Shown piece after piece: positions 35,579-45,077 of a DNA stretch of 64,000 nucleotides. The DNA is from Shewanella khirikhana (GTDB lineage: Bacteria > Pseudomonadota > Gammaproteobacteria > Enterobacterales > Shewanellaceae). The stretch covers positions 1,798,001 through 1,862,000 of the forward strand of contig NZ_CP020373.1 of assembly GCF_003957745.1 (NCBI RefSeq), written 5' to 3'. The stretch's first letter is position 1. Every line of letters starts with the position of its first letter. The translations under genes were made by a program, and so were the position numbers. The notes beneath the pieces are model-generated. The model saw only the letters and a list, made by a program, of their open reading frames with translations. It did not search any database and was not told the origin of the DNA.

Positions 35579-35647
35579 GTCGGGTAACTGATACCCACAT
35601 CAGCGCTACACAGCACTGCACTGCACGGCACAAGAACAAACACCACT

Positions 35648-35673
35648 AAAGCCAGCGTCTGCTGGCTTTTTTA
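35648..35673 (+). terminator. Rho-independent terminator after ddl
   Basis: Stem GCCAGC-GTCT-GCTGGC with AAA before it and a run of six T after it. Confidence 0.88.
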
Positions 35674-35700
35674 TTGGGCAGATTTGAGTCTGTTTTGACT

Positions 35701-35752
35701 GCCGTTAACTGGTTACGGCTTTGCTAACGGCTTTTGCCAACATGCCGTTAGC
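35701..35752. promoter_or_regulatory. Four GCCGTTA-type half sites upstream of the acyl-CoA synthetase gene
   Basis: GCCGTTAAC (35701-35709), GGTTACGGC (35711-35719), GCTAACGGC (35723-35731) and GCCGTTAGC (35744-35752) form two dyads. The second is a perfect 9-bp inverted repeat with a 12-base centre. Centres of the strongest three copies are 21-22 bases apart, two helical turns. This pattern fits an operator cluster about 180-230 bases before the downstream gene. The remainder of the 352-base gap (35579-35930) holds the ddl terminator and A/T-rich sequence with no gene. Confidence 0.5.
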
Positions 35753-35930
35753 AGGGAATTTTTACGCCATAAATCATTGTATTAGCCTTTAGTATAAGAA
35801 CGGCAATCAAGGCTTGTTCTGCCACCGGGCTTTTGGCTAGAGTCAAAGCTCACCGGCAACAGCGTCAGGACAAGACGCGTCGGTTACAACAATAACGACA
35901 GACCTTACAAGCAATGCCATGGAGGCAAAC

Positions 35931-37646
35931 ATGTCCCTATCTGCGCCCAATCAGTTTCCGTTAAACCAAAGCCTCTATCGCGGCGACACCAATGAGCCGC
36001 TCACCGAAGATACCATTGGCAGCTACCTGCAAAAAATCGCCGACCGTTTCCCCGATCGCGATGCGATTGTCATGCACCATCAGGATATTCGCTGGAGTTA
36101 TCGCCGTTATCTTACTGAAATCGATCGCCTCGCCACCGGCCTGCTTGCGCTGGGGATTGGCCCTGGCGATCGGGTCGGGATCTGGTCGCCCAATAATATC
36201 GAGTGGTGCCTTACCCAATTCGCCACCGCCCGCATCGGCGCCGTGATGGTCTGTATTAACCCGGCCTATCGCCTGGAAGAGCTGGAATATGCGTTAACCA
36301 ACGTCGGCTGTAAGGCGCTTATTACCCACGATAAATTTAAAAGCAGTGATTATCTGGCCATGCTTAAGGAGCTGGCCCCTGAGCTTGACCAGTGCGAGCC
36401 GGGCAAACTCAATGCCAAACGCCTGCCAGAGCTCAAATTAGTCATCCGCACCGGCAGCGAAGCCACAGCGGGCATGCTGAACTTCCCCGAAGTCTGCAAC
36501 CTAGGATCTGAAGCTGAGTATGCCGATCTGACCGGTATTGGCGCCCGGCTGTCGCCCTTCGATGCCATCAATATTCAGTTCACCTCGGGCACCACAGGCA
36601 ACCCCAAGGGCGCAACCCTATCCCACCACAATATTCTGAACAATGGCCTGATGGTGGCCCGCGGCATGCGCTTTACTGAAAAGGACAAATTGTGCATTCC
36701 GGTGCCTTTGTACCACTGCTTTGGCATGGTGCTTGGCAATCTGGTGTGTATCGCCTCCGGCGCAGCAGCAGTCTTCCCCGGCGATGCGTTCGATCCGGCC
36801 ACCACGTTGGCGGTGGTAGAGCAAGAGCGCTGCACCGCGCTCCATGGGGTGCCGACCATGTTCATTGCCGAACTTGAGCTTGCCAACTTCGATGAATATG
36901 ACCTCTCAAGCCTCAGAACCGGTGTCATGGCCGGTGCCACCTGTCCGGAAGAAGTGATGAAACGGGTTCAGTCCCTGATGCACATGACCGAAGTGGTGAT
37001 TGGCTACGGCCAAACCGAGTGCAGCCCCATCAATAACCTCACCGAAATTGACTCCTCGCTCGAACTGAGGGTCAGCACCGTTGGCCGTGCCCTCGCCCAC
37101 ACAGAGGTGAAAATTGTCGATGTGTTCGGCAACACCCAACCCATTGGTGAGCCAGGCGATGTCTGCAGCCGCGGCTATTGTGTGATGCTGGGCTACTGGA
37201 ACGATGATGCCAAAACCCGCGACACCATCGACAGCGACGGCTGGTTGCACTCGGGTGATTTGGGGGTGATGGACCAAAACGGCTACGTGCAGATTGTCGG
37301 TCGGATAAAGGACATGATTATCCGCGGCGGCGAGAACATCTACCCGCGGGAAATCGAAGAGAAGCTCTTTACCCACCCTCAGGTGCAGGATGCCGCCGTA
37401 TTTGGGGTGCAGAGCGACAAGTACGGCGAGGAGGTGTGCGCCTGGATTAAACTTCGCCCCGGTGCCCTGGTGGATGAGCAGGAAATCCGCCATTTTCTCA
37501 CCGAGAAAGTCGCCTATTTCAAGGTGCCAAGGTACATCAAGTTTGTTGAAAGCTACCCGATGACGGTGACAGGAAAACTGCAAAAATTCCGTATGCGGGA
37601 ACTCATGTATCAGGAGCTTTACCAGGACATTAACGCAGCGCCATAA
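35931..37646 (+). CDS. Acyl-CoA synthetase (AMP-binding, ACSF2-like)
   Basis: The 571-residue ANL-superfamily enzyme activates a carboxylic acid, probably a medium-chain fatty acid, to its CoA thioester via an acyl-adenylate. Motifs: P-loop FTSGTTGNPKGATLSH, the aromatic region VVIGYGQTECSPINNLTE, the hinge LHSGDLGVMDQNGYVQIVGR then IKDMIIRGGENIYPREIEE, and the catalytic lysine in VTGKLQKFRM. Similarity is to the ACSF2/FadD-like group rather than acetyl-CoA synthetases. GGAGG five bases before the ATG at 35931 sets the start; an ATG 4 codons earlier has no site. No other fatty-acid genes are adjacent. Confidence 0.9.
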   Translation: MSLSAPNQFPLNQSLYRGDTNEPLTEDTIGSYLQKIADRFPDRDAIVMHHQDIRWSYRRYLTEIDRLATGLLALGIGPGDRVGIWSPNNIEWCLTQFATARIGAVMVCINPAYRLEELEYALTNVGCKALITHDKFKSSDYLAMLKELAPELDQCEPGKLNAKRLPELKLVIRTGSEATAGMLNFPEVCNLGSEAEYADLTGIGARLSPFDAINIQFTSGTTGNPKGATLSHHNILNNGLMVARGMRFTEKDKLCIPVPLYHCFGMVLGNLVCIASGAAAVFPGDAFDPATTLAVVEQERCTALHGVPTMFIAELELANFDEYDLSSLRTGVMAGATCPEEVMKRVQSLMHMTEVVIGYGQTECSPINNLTEIDSSLELRVSTVGRALAHTEVKIVDVFGNTQPIGEPGDVCSRGYCVMLGYWNDDAKTRDTIDSDGWLHSGDLGVMDQNGYVQIVGRIKDMIIRGGENIYPREIEEKLFTHPQVQDAAVFGVQSDKYGEEVCAWIKLRPGALVDEQEIRHFLTEKVAYFKVPRYIKFVESYPMTVTGKLQKFRMRELMYQELYQDINAAP

Positions 37647-37688
37647 GCTTGGCGGAGTCGGAGACACTGGTTCTGCAACGGAGCCAAC

Positions 37689-37720
37689 AAAAAGGCCTGA
37701 ACAAGTGTTCAGGCCTTTTT
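37689..37720. terminator. Bidirectional rho-independent terminator
   Basis: Perfect stem AAAAAGGCCTGAAC / GTTCAGGCCTTTTT with an AAGT loop, between the acyl-CoA synthetase gene and the convergent RND pump gene. Confidence 0.93.
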
Positions 37721-37757
37721 AGTTAAGTGGGCAATTTACACTGCCACTACCTTATTT

Positions 37758-40700
37758 TCAGGACTTGCGCTTGGCAAGCTCGGCTTCAAGCTCGTGGGCC
37801 ACTGAGTCAGGCGAGCCTGAGTGACGGGCAAAGAGCGCGTAGGCGGTTGGGATCACCATCAGGGTGAATACCGTGGCCAGCAGAATGCCCGAGAGCACCA
37901 CCACACCAATCACGAAGCGGGTTTCGGCGCCGGCGCCCTGCGCCATTACCAGCGGCACGGCGCCAGCGGCTGTGGTGATCCCCGTCATCAGAATTGGACG
38001 CAAACGTTGGGTAGAAGCCGTTAGCAGTGCGTCGGTAAACTCTGTGCCTCGGTCGCGCAGCTGGTTGGCAAACTCAACAATGAGAATGCCGTTTTTGGCT
38101 GCGAGCCCCACCAACATGATGATGCCAATCTGGCTGTAGATGTTGATGGTTTGCCCGGTCATCCACAGGCCAATCAGCGCACCCAGGGTCGCCAGCGGTA
38201 CTGTCAGCATGATGATGGCCGGATGCACGTAGCTTTCAAACTGAGCCGCCAGCACCAGGAATACCACCCCTAGCGCCAGTACAAATACAAAGTACATGGA
38301 GCTGCCGGATTCCTGATAGTCCAGCGACTGGCCCTTGTAGCTCACCACCGCCTCGGCGGGCAGATAGGTGCGCACTATGTCGTTCAGGTAGTCCAGCGCT
38401 TCGCCCAGGCTATAACCGTCGGCCAGGTTGGCTTCAATGGTGATAGAGCGCATGCGGTTGTAGCGGTTCAGACTGGAGGCATCGGCAAACTCTTCCACAT
38501 GTACCAGGTTAGACAGTGGAATAAGCTCGCGACTGCGCTCGGAACGCACGTAAATGTTGGTCAGATCCTGCGCCGTGTTTTGCTTGGCGCGGTCACCTTC
38601 GATTATCACATCGTACTCTTCGCCATCGCGCATAAAGGTGGTCACCAGACGTGAGCCGAGCATGGACTCCAGGGTACGACCTATATGGGAGATAGACACA
38701 CCGAGATCGGCGGCGCGGTCGCGATCAATCACCACCCGCATCTGCGGCTTGGTTTCCTTGTAATCGTGATCAAGCGCCAGCAGTTTGGGATTTTCGGCGG
38801 CCTTGGCCATCAGAATATCCCGCCACTGGGCAAGCTCCTCATAACTTGGGCCCCCCAGCACAAACTGCACAGGTTTACCCACGCCGCGGCCAAAGCCCTG
38901 ACGCATAATCGGGAATGCCTGTACCCCGGCGAGATCCGAAAGCCTTGCACGGATGTCGTTCATAATCGCAAAGGCGCTGCGACGCTGGCCCCAGTCTTCC
39001 AATACGATAATGGCCATACCGTTGGAGAAATCGGCAGAGCGGCCAAAGCCCCGTGGAGCACGAATAAGCAGACGCTTCACTTCGCCGCTTTCCACCAGCG
39101 GCATCAGGCGCTCTTCCACTTCATTCATGTACTTTTCGATGTACTCGTAGCTGGCGCCCTGTGGACCATTGACCATCAGGAACATGGAGCCTCGGTCTTC
39201 CCGGGGCGCAAACTCCTGAGGCACCTTTTGCATCATCCACACACTGAGACCCAGTGCGCCAATCACCGTCAGGCTCACAGCAAATGGATGACGAATAGTG
39301 CGCTCAAGTGAACGGCGATAGAAGCCTTCCAGCCACTCCATGGCACCATCCACTTTTTTTACCAGCCAGGAGCTCTCACTGGTGGGTTTAAGCAGTTTGG
39401 AGCACATCATCGGGCTTAAGCTTAAGGCCACCAGACTTGAGAAAATCACCGCGGCGCTCATGGTCACGGCAAATTCTTTAAAGAGCTTACCCAAATCGCC
39501 CTCAAGGAAGGTGATTGGCATAAATACCGCCACCAAAACCAGGGTGGTAGCCACCACCGCAAAAGCCACCTCACGGGCACCGAGGAAGGCAGCAACCAGT
39601 GGGGTTTCCCCTTCTTCGATTCGGCGGTGAATGTTTTCCAGCATCACAATGGCATCGTCCACCACCATACCGATGGCGAGGATCATCGCAAGCAACGTCA
39701 GCAGGTTAATGGTGTAACCCAAAGCGTAGAGCACAATAAAGGTGCCCAGCAGCGACACAGGCACAGTAATGGCCGGCACCAACATGGCATGCACGCTGCC
39801 TAGGAACAGGTAAATCACCAGGATCACCAAAATCATGGCGATAAACAGGGTTTGATACACTTCCTTGATAGAGGCTTCGATGAATACCGAACTGTCGTAG
39901 CTGCGCTTGATTTCCATGCCGGGCGGCAGGGTCGGGTTAATCCGGTCAACCAGCGCGTTTACCGCGCGGGCCACTTCCAGCGTATTGGCAGTGGACTGCT
40001 TGGTGACCCCCAGACCAATCATGGACTCGCGGTTACCGCGGAACATGATCCGCTCTTCTTCGGAGCCAAGCTCAATCTTGGCCACGTCACCCAGTTTTAC
40101 CAGATAGCCGTCATCGCCCTGTGCCAGCACCAGATTGGCAAAGTCTTCGGCGTTACGGAAAGTACGCTCAAGACGCACGGTAAAGTGGCGCTCTTTCGAT
40201 TCCACCGAACCTGCGGGGAGCTCCACGTTCTCAGAGCGCAGCTTGGACTCGATATCGGCAACGGTTAGGTTACGGGCCGCCAGCGCCTGACGGTCAATCC
40301 AGATCCGCAGCGCATACACCTTGCCGCCCCCGAGGCGCAGCATGGCAACCCCGTCCATGGCCGAAAAGCGGTCTGCCAGATAACGGTTGGCGTAATCGGT
40401 GAGCTCAAGGGTGTTCATGCTGTCGGACACCAGATTGAGCCACATGATGACTTCATCGCCACCATTGGCTTTACGGATCTCCGGCGGATCGGCCTCTTCC
40501 GGCAGGTTATTGAGCATGCTGGAGATGCGGTCACGGATATCGTTGGCCGCAGCTTCAATATCGCGGTTAATGTTGAATTCCAGGGTTACCGACGAGCGGC
40601 CGTCACTGGAAGATGAGCTGATGTGGCGAATGCCCTCAACCCCGCTGACGCGGTCTTCCACCAACTGGGTAATACGGCTTTCCACCACAGAGGCACTGGC

Positions 40701-40859
40701 ACCGCGGTAATTGGTTTCAATGGAGACCACCGGCGGGTCGATGTGGGGATATTCACGCAGCGGCAGCTTATCAAAGGCCACCAGACCAAAGGCGATAAGC
40801 AGCAAGCTTATCACCGAAGCAAACACCGGCCGCTTTACAGACAGATCGGTCAGGATCAT
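37758..40859 (-). CDS. RND efflux pump, inner-membrane transporter (HAE1 family)
   Basis: The 1033-residue proton-driven pump is of the AcrB/MexF type, exporting hydrophobic or amphiphilic compounds. It has 12 membrane helices in two halves, with two large periplasmic loops. The N-terminus (SVKRPVFASVISLLLIAFG, then REYPHIDPPVVSIETNYRGA) is typical. The proton-relay Asp pair sits in AIGMVVDDAIVMLENIHRR of TM4. The second half carries LTVPLATLGALIGLWMTG and GLAAKNGILIVEFANQLRDRG. Overlaps the upstream adaptor gene by 4 bases. No outer-membrane channel gene is adjacent, so it probably uses a shared TolC. Confidence 0.94.
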   Translation of the reverse strand: MILTDLSVKRPVFASVISLLLIAFGLVAFDKLPLREYPHIDPPVVSIETNYRGASASVVESRITQLVEDRVSGVEGIRHISSSSSDGRSSVTLEFNINRDIEAAANDIRDRISSMLNNLPEEADPPEIRKANGGDEVIMWLNLVSDSMNTLELTDYANRYLADRFSAMDGVAMLRLGGGKVYALRIWIDRQALAARNLTVADIESKLRSENVELPAGSVESKERHFTVRLERTFRNAEDFANLVLAQGDDGYLVKLGDVAKIELGSEEERIMFRGNRESMIGLGVTKQSTANTLEVARAVNALVDRINPTLPPGMEIKRSYDSSVFIEASIKEVYQTLFIAMILVILVIYLFLGSVHAMLVPAITVPVSLLGTFIVLYALGYTINLLTLLAMILAIGMVVDDAIVMLENIHRRIEEGETPLVAAFLGAREVAFAVVATTLVLVAVFMPITFLEGDLGKLFKEFAVTMSAAVIFSSLVALSLSPMMCSKLLKPTSESSWLVKKVDGAMEWLEGFYRRSLERTIRHPFAVSLTVIGALGLSVWMMQKVPQEFAPREDRGSMFLMVNGPQGASYEYIEKYMNEVEERLMPLVESGEVKRLLIRAPRGFGRSADFSNGMAIIVLEDWGQRRSAFAIMNDIRARLSDLAGVQAFPIMRQGFGRGVGKPVQFVLGGPSYEELAQWRDILMAKAAENPKLLALDHDYKETKPQMRVVIDRDRAADLGVSISHIGRTLESMLGSRLVTTFMRDGEEYDVIIEGDRAKQNTAQDLTNIYVRSERSRELIPLSNLVHVEEFADASSLNRYNRMRSITIEANLADGYSLGEALDYLNDIVRTYLPAEAVVSYKGQSLDYQESGSSMYFVFVLALGVVFLVLAAQFESYVHPAIIMLTVPLATLGALIGLWMTGQTINIYSQIGIIMLVGLAAKNGILIVEFANQLRDRGTEFTDALLTASTQRLRPILMTGITTAAGAVPLVMAQGAGAETRFVIGVVVLSGILLATVFTLMVIPTAYALFARHSGSPDSVAHELEAELAKRKS

Positions 40860-41941
40860 GCGGCGTTCTCCTCATCACCGGCCACGGCGGCGCTGAAGTG
40901 CTCTTTCATTTCGGGTTTCACTTCATCACCGGGGCGGGCTTTGAGCAGACCACGCACCATGATGGTTTCGCCGAGTTCAAGGCCATCGACGATTTCGGCC
41001 CAGCCGCGCTTACGCAGACCAAGGCTCACTTCGCGGCGCTCAACCTTGTTATCGGCACCCACAATGTACACATAGTGGCGTTTTTGCACCGGAATGATGG
41101 CAGATTCGGGCACCATCATGGCTTCGCGGCTGGTTTTAATAAGACGAATTTTCATCAGCATGCCGGGCAGCAAACGGCCATCTTTGTTGGGAATTTCGGC
41201 ACGAATGGTCACGGCGCGGGTGGACGGGTTCACCCGGCTGTCGATGGAAATCACCTTGCCCTGAAACACTTCACCGGCGTAGGCCACGGCTTCTGCTTCC
41301 AGTGTCTTGCCGGGGTTTAACTGCGGCAGGAACCGCTCTGGCACGGCAAAGTCGAGTTTGATAATGGAGATATCATCCAGGGTAGTGATGGCAGTGCCTG
41401 GTGTAACCAGGGCGCCGGGGCTCACCTGACGCAACCCCAGGCGGCCGGCAAAGGGCGCGGTCACAGCGCGATCGCGCAGGCTGGACTCGGCCTGCTCGAG
41501 TTCGGCGCGGCTGGTATCAATCTGGGTTTGCAGCCGGTCGCGCTCAAGCTCAGCTACTGTTTGGCTGGTTACCAGTGAGCGAATACGGTCAAATTCGCGC
41601 TGATTATCGCTTACTTTCACCTTGGCCACCTGGACCCGGGCGCGCTGTTCGGCATCCTGCAGTTGCACCAGCAACTGACCCTGACGAACAACATCGCCAT
41701 CGGTGAAATTCACCCGGGTCACGGTTTCTGTGACCTTGGCGGTGATGGTGACTGACTCATTGGCGCGGGTGGTCCCCAGGGCCTCCACCTCATCACGTAC
41801 GGTTTGCAGCTCTACCTTAGTTACCACAACATTGGGAATGGGACGCGGACGCTGAGCCTGGGCGGCTGGCTCAGATTGCGTATACAAATACCAGGCTCCA
41901 GCCCCCCCGACGAGGGCAAGGAGTATAAGGACTTTTTTCAT
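40856..41941 (-). CDS. RND efflux pump, periplasmic adaptor subunit (MFP)
   Basis: The 361-residue membrane-fusion protein links the RND pump to an outer-membrane channel. It starts with an anchor or signal (KVLILLALVGGAGAWYLY). A split lipoyl domain (VTRVNFTDGDVVRQGQLLVQL and ITAPF-like AVTAPFAGRLGLRQVSPGAL) flanks a helical hairpin (about 100-150), followed by beta-barrel and membrane-proximal domains (GKVISIDSRVNPSTRAVTIR). The subunit is shorter than AcrA and lacks a clear lipobox. First gene of the two-gene operon; the start follows GGAAGTCAC. Confidence 0.93.
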   Translation of the reverse strand: MKKVLILLALVGGAGAWYLYTQSEPAAQAQRPRPIPNVVVTKVELQTVRDEVEALGTTRANESVTITAKVTETVTRVNFTDGDVVRQGQLLVQLQDAEQRARVQVAKVKVSDNQREFDRIRSLVTSQTVAELERDRLQTQIDTSRAELEQAESSLRDRAVTAPFAGRLGLRQVSPGALVTPGTAITTLDDISIIKLDFAVPERFLPQLNPGKTLEAEAVAYAGEVFQGKVISIDSRVNPSTRAVTIRAEIPNKDGRLLPGMLMKIRLIKTSREAMMVPESAIIPVQKRHYVYIVGADNKVERREVSLGLRKRGWAEIVDGLELGETIMVRGLLKARPGDEVKPEMKEHFSAAVAGDEENAA

Positions 41942-42304
41942 GTGACTTCCGAACTTCAGGCAAAGTTATCGTTATTGTCGGCAAATGCCTTGCCGCAGCT
42001 TATTGTGAAGCTAGTTTACCCGTGCACGCAGGTGCTTCAATACGTTTTACTTTTCCTTACAAAATACGTTTTTATGACAAAAATGGATCACTTGTACCCC
42101 ATCCGGCGAGGTCGGCTGGTTAAATCACGGCTAGCGGTGAATTGCTTCAGTAGATTGGAAAAGTGGCAGAGATAACTGCTGTATGGCGTGTTGTTTAATA
42201 CCCCCTTGCGGATCCCGTCCGGTCAACAAAAGCCGTGGCCGTCGTTGCCTGGGTAGAGCTAATGATAAGAACAAGGCTAAGGACGAGGGAAGAATCGCCA
42301 CATA
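41942..42304. other. Gap upstream of the RND operon, with AATACGTTTT direct repeat
   Basis: The stretch has no supportable gene. It must contain the leftward promoter of the RND operon. AATACGTTTT occurs twice, at 42039-42048 and 42063-42072, with a 24-base period, about 100-130 bases before the adaptor start. It may be a regulator site; no regulator gene is adjacent. Confidence 0.5.
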
Positions 42305-42332
42305 AAAAAAGAGGCCCTATGGCCTCTTTTTT
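42305..42332 (-). terminator. Rho-independent terminator after bamC
   Basis: Stem AAAAAAGAGGCC / GGCCTCTTTTTT with a CTAT loop, just past the bamC stop. The flanking A and T runs would let it work on either strand. Confidence 0.88.
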
Positions 42333-42368
42333 ATTCCGCTAGCTTATCCTGCTTTATTCAGAGCGTGA

Positions 42369-43469
42369 TTAACGTACCTTTCGGTCTTCTTTCATCAGCT
42401 CAGACATGGCGCGGTAGATTTGTGCCACTTTCTCATCGGCAAGGGGCTTATCTTCCTTGTCGAGGATGTGCAGCTCACTGCTGCCCGGGGAGGCCTCAGT
42501 CAGCTTCAGCTTATAAGTGCCCTTTTCCAGATCCAGCTTGGCATCACCCCACAGCGAGCTCCAGAAACCAGAGTCATCGTTGTAGTTGAGGAAGTACAGA
42601 CCCTTACTGCTGTCCATATCGGCAATTTCAAAGCCCATTTCCGGCAGCACGATACGCAGACGGTTCCACACCTGGTTGTAATCGCCCTTGGCCAGATAGT
42701 AGGCATCGCCTTCCGCTTCGCCGTCAACCAGCTCAACACCTATGCCCAGGCTTTCGCGAACACGCTTGGCCTTGATAGCCTGCTCACGCTTCACTGCCAT
42801 GTAAGCAATGGAGCTGTTGAGCATGTCGATGGTGTAACGGCGCTTGTCGTCGGCAGACAGGCTGGTCTGGATATCATCGCCATCGTAGCTTTCCTGATGG
42901 TCAACCAAGTCGATGGTGATAGCACCGGTGCGGCCATGGGGGCGCACTTCCACCTGATAGCGATAACGCTGCTTGAGGGTAAATACCTTGTCGGAACCCC
43001 AGAGGCTGGTATCCAGCACTTCCTGGTTTTCAATCCAACCGGTCTCGAGGGTACCGGTGGCGTAGTCTTCCTTCACAATCTCAACCTGACGGCCGACCAG
43101 GTAGTCCTTCAGCAGGCCGAAGATTTCCTGTTTCAGATCCAGGCTGTTGTCGAAAGATTCAACAATAACTTTTATGTTATCAGAGCCTTCTTCCACCCGG
43201 GTGCCTTCTGCCATTGGCAGCACCTGCAGCGGAGGGCGAATGTCCAGCGCCTTGCCAACCAGCTCGGGGTTGGCACGGGAGCCCATAGACGGAATATCGT
43301 ATTCGCGGCTGTAGTTGGGCGACTTCAGACCCGCCGGGATCTTCAGTGGCGCCGCCACGTCTGCGTTCACATATTCGTCGTTACCATTGGCCTGACGGCG
43401 CTCCATGGGGGTACTGCATCCCGCGGCAAGGGCGACGAGAATGAACGGCGTGATTTGTTTCAACTTCAA
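42369..43469 (-). CDS. bamC: Outer membrane assembly lipoprotein BamC
   Basis: The 366-residue lipoprotein is a subunit of the BAM complex, which inserts beta-barrel proteins into the outer membrane. The lipobox LVALAAGCSTP places the lipidated Cys near residue 18. A flexible N-terminal segment (SPNYSREYDIPSMG, the BamD-contacting region) is followed by two helix-grip domains of the NlpB type; the C-terminal one includes WNRLRIVLPEMGFEIADMDS. It lies 3 bases downstream of dapA, as in E. coli where dapA and nlpB/bamC form an operon. Confidence 0.94.
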   Translation of the reverse strand: MKLKQITPFILVALAAGCSTPMERRQANGNDEYVNADVAAPLKIPAGLKSPNYSREYDIPSMGSRANPELVGKALDIRPPLQVLPMAEGTRVEEGSDNIKVIVESFDNSLDLKQEIFGLLKDYLVGRQVEIVKEDYATGTLETGWIENQEVLDTSLWGSDKVFTLKQRYRYQVEVRPHGRTGAITIDLVDHQESYDGDDIQTSLSADDKRRYTIDMLNSSIAYMAVKREQAIKAKRVRESLGIGVELVDGEAEGDAYYLAKGDYNQVWNRLRIVLPEMGFEIADMDSSKGLYFLNYNDDSGFWSSLWGDAKLDLEKGTYKLKLTEASPGSSELHILDKEDKPLADEKVAQIYRAMSELMKEDRKVR

Positions 43470-43472
43470 GAC

Positions 43473-44354
43473 TTAGACCTCCAGTCCAGCTTTTTTCATG
43501 GCATCGAGCAGTAGACCATGACAAGACTCAGAAAGTTCAGTCAGTGGCAAACGAATGAAACCATCCTTGATAAGTCCCATGCGATGCGCGGCCCATTTCA
43601 CTGGAATGGGGTTAGCTTCACAAAAGAGTGTGCTGTACAGGCCACGCATAGGCTCGTCGGCTGCAAACGAGCCGTCGATGTCTTTGGCAAGCGCCAGCGC
43701 GCACATCTTTTTAAATTGGGCAGGTACTATGTTGTTGGCAACCGAAATGACCCCATCACCGCCGGCCAGCAGGAACTCGCGGGCAGTGGCATCATCGCCG
43801 CTGTACAGCAAAAAGTCGGGGCCACACAGCTCACGCAGACGGGCCACGCGGCTCACATCACCTGTGGCTTCTTTAATGCCGATGATGTTGGCCACATCGC
43901 AAAGTTCAGCCACTGTCTCAGGCTTCATGTCCAGCGCGGTACGGCCAGGCACGTTATACAGAATTTGTGGGATGTCAGTGGCCGCAGCCACCGCTTTATA
44001 GTGGGCAACCAGGCCTTTGGGCGTGGGTTTGTTGTAGTAAGGCGTAACGCCGAGCATAGCCGCAACACCGGTTGCAGACAGGGCTTGGGTCAGCTCAATC
44101 GCCTCGGCAGTGGCATTGGCGCCGTTGCCGCCGATAACCGGAATACGGCCTTTGGCATACTCAACGGTTTTGGCCACCACATTGATGTGTTCTTTCATTG
44201 GCAGAGTGGCCGATTCGCCTGTGGTCCCAACGGCCACAATGGCATCGGTGCCATTGGCGATATGAAACTCGACTAAACTCTCAAGACTTGCAAAATCCAC
44301 TGAGCCATCACTGTTCATAGGCGTGATTAAGGCTACGATGCTTCCGTTTATCAT
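43473..44354 (-). CDS. dapA: 4-hydroxy-tetrahydrodipicolinate synthase
   Basis: The 293-residue TIM-barrel aldolase condenses pyruvate with aspartate semialdehyde, the first committed step of the lysine and diaminopimelate pathway. Conserved parts: VALITPMNSDGSVD, the substrate-binding VGTTGESATLP, Tyr in LGVTPYYNKPT, Tyr in ILYNVPGRTALD, and the Schiff-base Lys in NIIGIKEATGDVSR. It is first in an operon with bamC and divergent from gcvR, the same order as in E. coli. Confidence 0.96.
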   Translation of the reverse strand: MINGSIVALITPMNSDGSVDFASLESLVEFHIANGTDAIVAVGTTGESATLPMKEHINVVAKTVEYAKGRIPVIGGNGANATAEAIELTQALSATGVAAMLGVTPYYNKPTPKGLVAHYKAVAAATDIPQILYNVPGRTALDMKPETVAELCDVANIIGIKEATGDVSRVARLRELCGPDFLLYSGDDATAREFLLAGGDGVISVANNIVPAQFKKMCALALAKDIDGSFAADEPMRGLYSTLFCEANPIPVKWAAHRMGLIKDGFIRLPLTELSESCHGLLLDAMKKAGLEV

Positions 44355-44526
44355 CTGACTTCCCCAAGGTTGCAGGATTCGCTATGGTACTGACCCCTAT
44401 GGCGATTGACAAGCCATTTACAGGGCTCTCAAAAGGATTTGTTTGTGGTAGCATTGGCGCGCGTCAAAACCACTGCCGATGTGGTTAAAAAGACGCCATG
44501 ACAACGACACAAAAAGAGGAACCTAC

Positions 44527-45054
44527 ATGACCAATTACCTGGTCGTCACCGCCATGGGATCCGATCGTCCCGGTATCGTCAGCAAGCTCGCCCGTCTGGC
44601 CAGCGATTGTGATTGTGATATCGTCGACAGCCGCATGGCGCTTTTCGGCAATGAATTCACCTTGATCATGATGGTGTCCGGCTCCTGGGCGGCCATCACC
44701 AAGATTGAAGCCGCCCTGCCCCAATTGTCGGTGGAAATGGAACTGCTGACCGTGATGAAGCGCACTTCGCGTCACACGCCGCAAAACTATGTGTCGCGGA
44801 TTGAGGTGGAATTCCACGGTAAAGATCAGCGCGGCACCATGAAGCGCATCACCCAGTTTTTGGCCGACCGCTCGCTGGATTTGGCAGCAGTACGCTCAAA
44901 CGCAGAGGAAACAGCCGCCGGCGATTCTATCCAGCACGTGTTCCTCGCCATCAATATTCCTGAAAAAGTTGAACTGGATAAGCTCGAAAAGAGTATTCAT
45001 GAGCTGGCAAGCGAGATGTCGCTGGCCTGTCAGATCAAAAGAATGCAAAGCTGA
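44527..45054 (+). CDS. gcvR: Glycine cleavage system transcriptional repressor GcvR
   Basis: The 175-residue protein has two ACT domains (NYLVVTAMGSDRPGIVSKLA; then SRIEVEFHGKDQRGTMKRIT) that sense glycine. In E. coli GcvR binds GcvA and holds the gcvTHP operon off when glycine is low. AGAGGA lies 6 bases before the ATG at 44527, which decides against the longer in-frame reading from 44479. It is divergent from dapA and precedes bcp by 23 bases; the same neighbours occur in E. coli. Confidence 0.92.
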   Translation: MTNYLVVTAMGSDRPGIVSKLARLASDCDCDIVDSRMALFGNEFTLIMMVSGSWAAITKIEAALPQLSVEMELLTVMKRTSRHTPQNYVSRIEVEFHGKDQRGTMKRITQFLADRSLDLAAVRSNAEETAAGDSIQHVFLAINIPEKVELDKLEKSIHELASEMSLACQIKRMQS

Positions 45055-45077
45055 ACCGGCCTAAGGAAGGACGACGA

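Noticed and set aside
42420..43514. Long open frame of 364 codons on the plus strand
   Set aside because: Antisense to bamC, which has a lipobox and the BamC pattern. The frame is open only because of codon bias.
43518..44276. 252-codon plus-strand frame
   Set aside because: Antisense to dapA, which is a full-length enzyme with all motifs.
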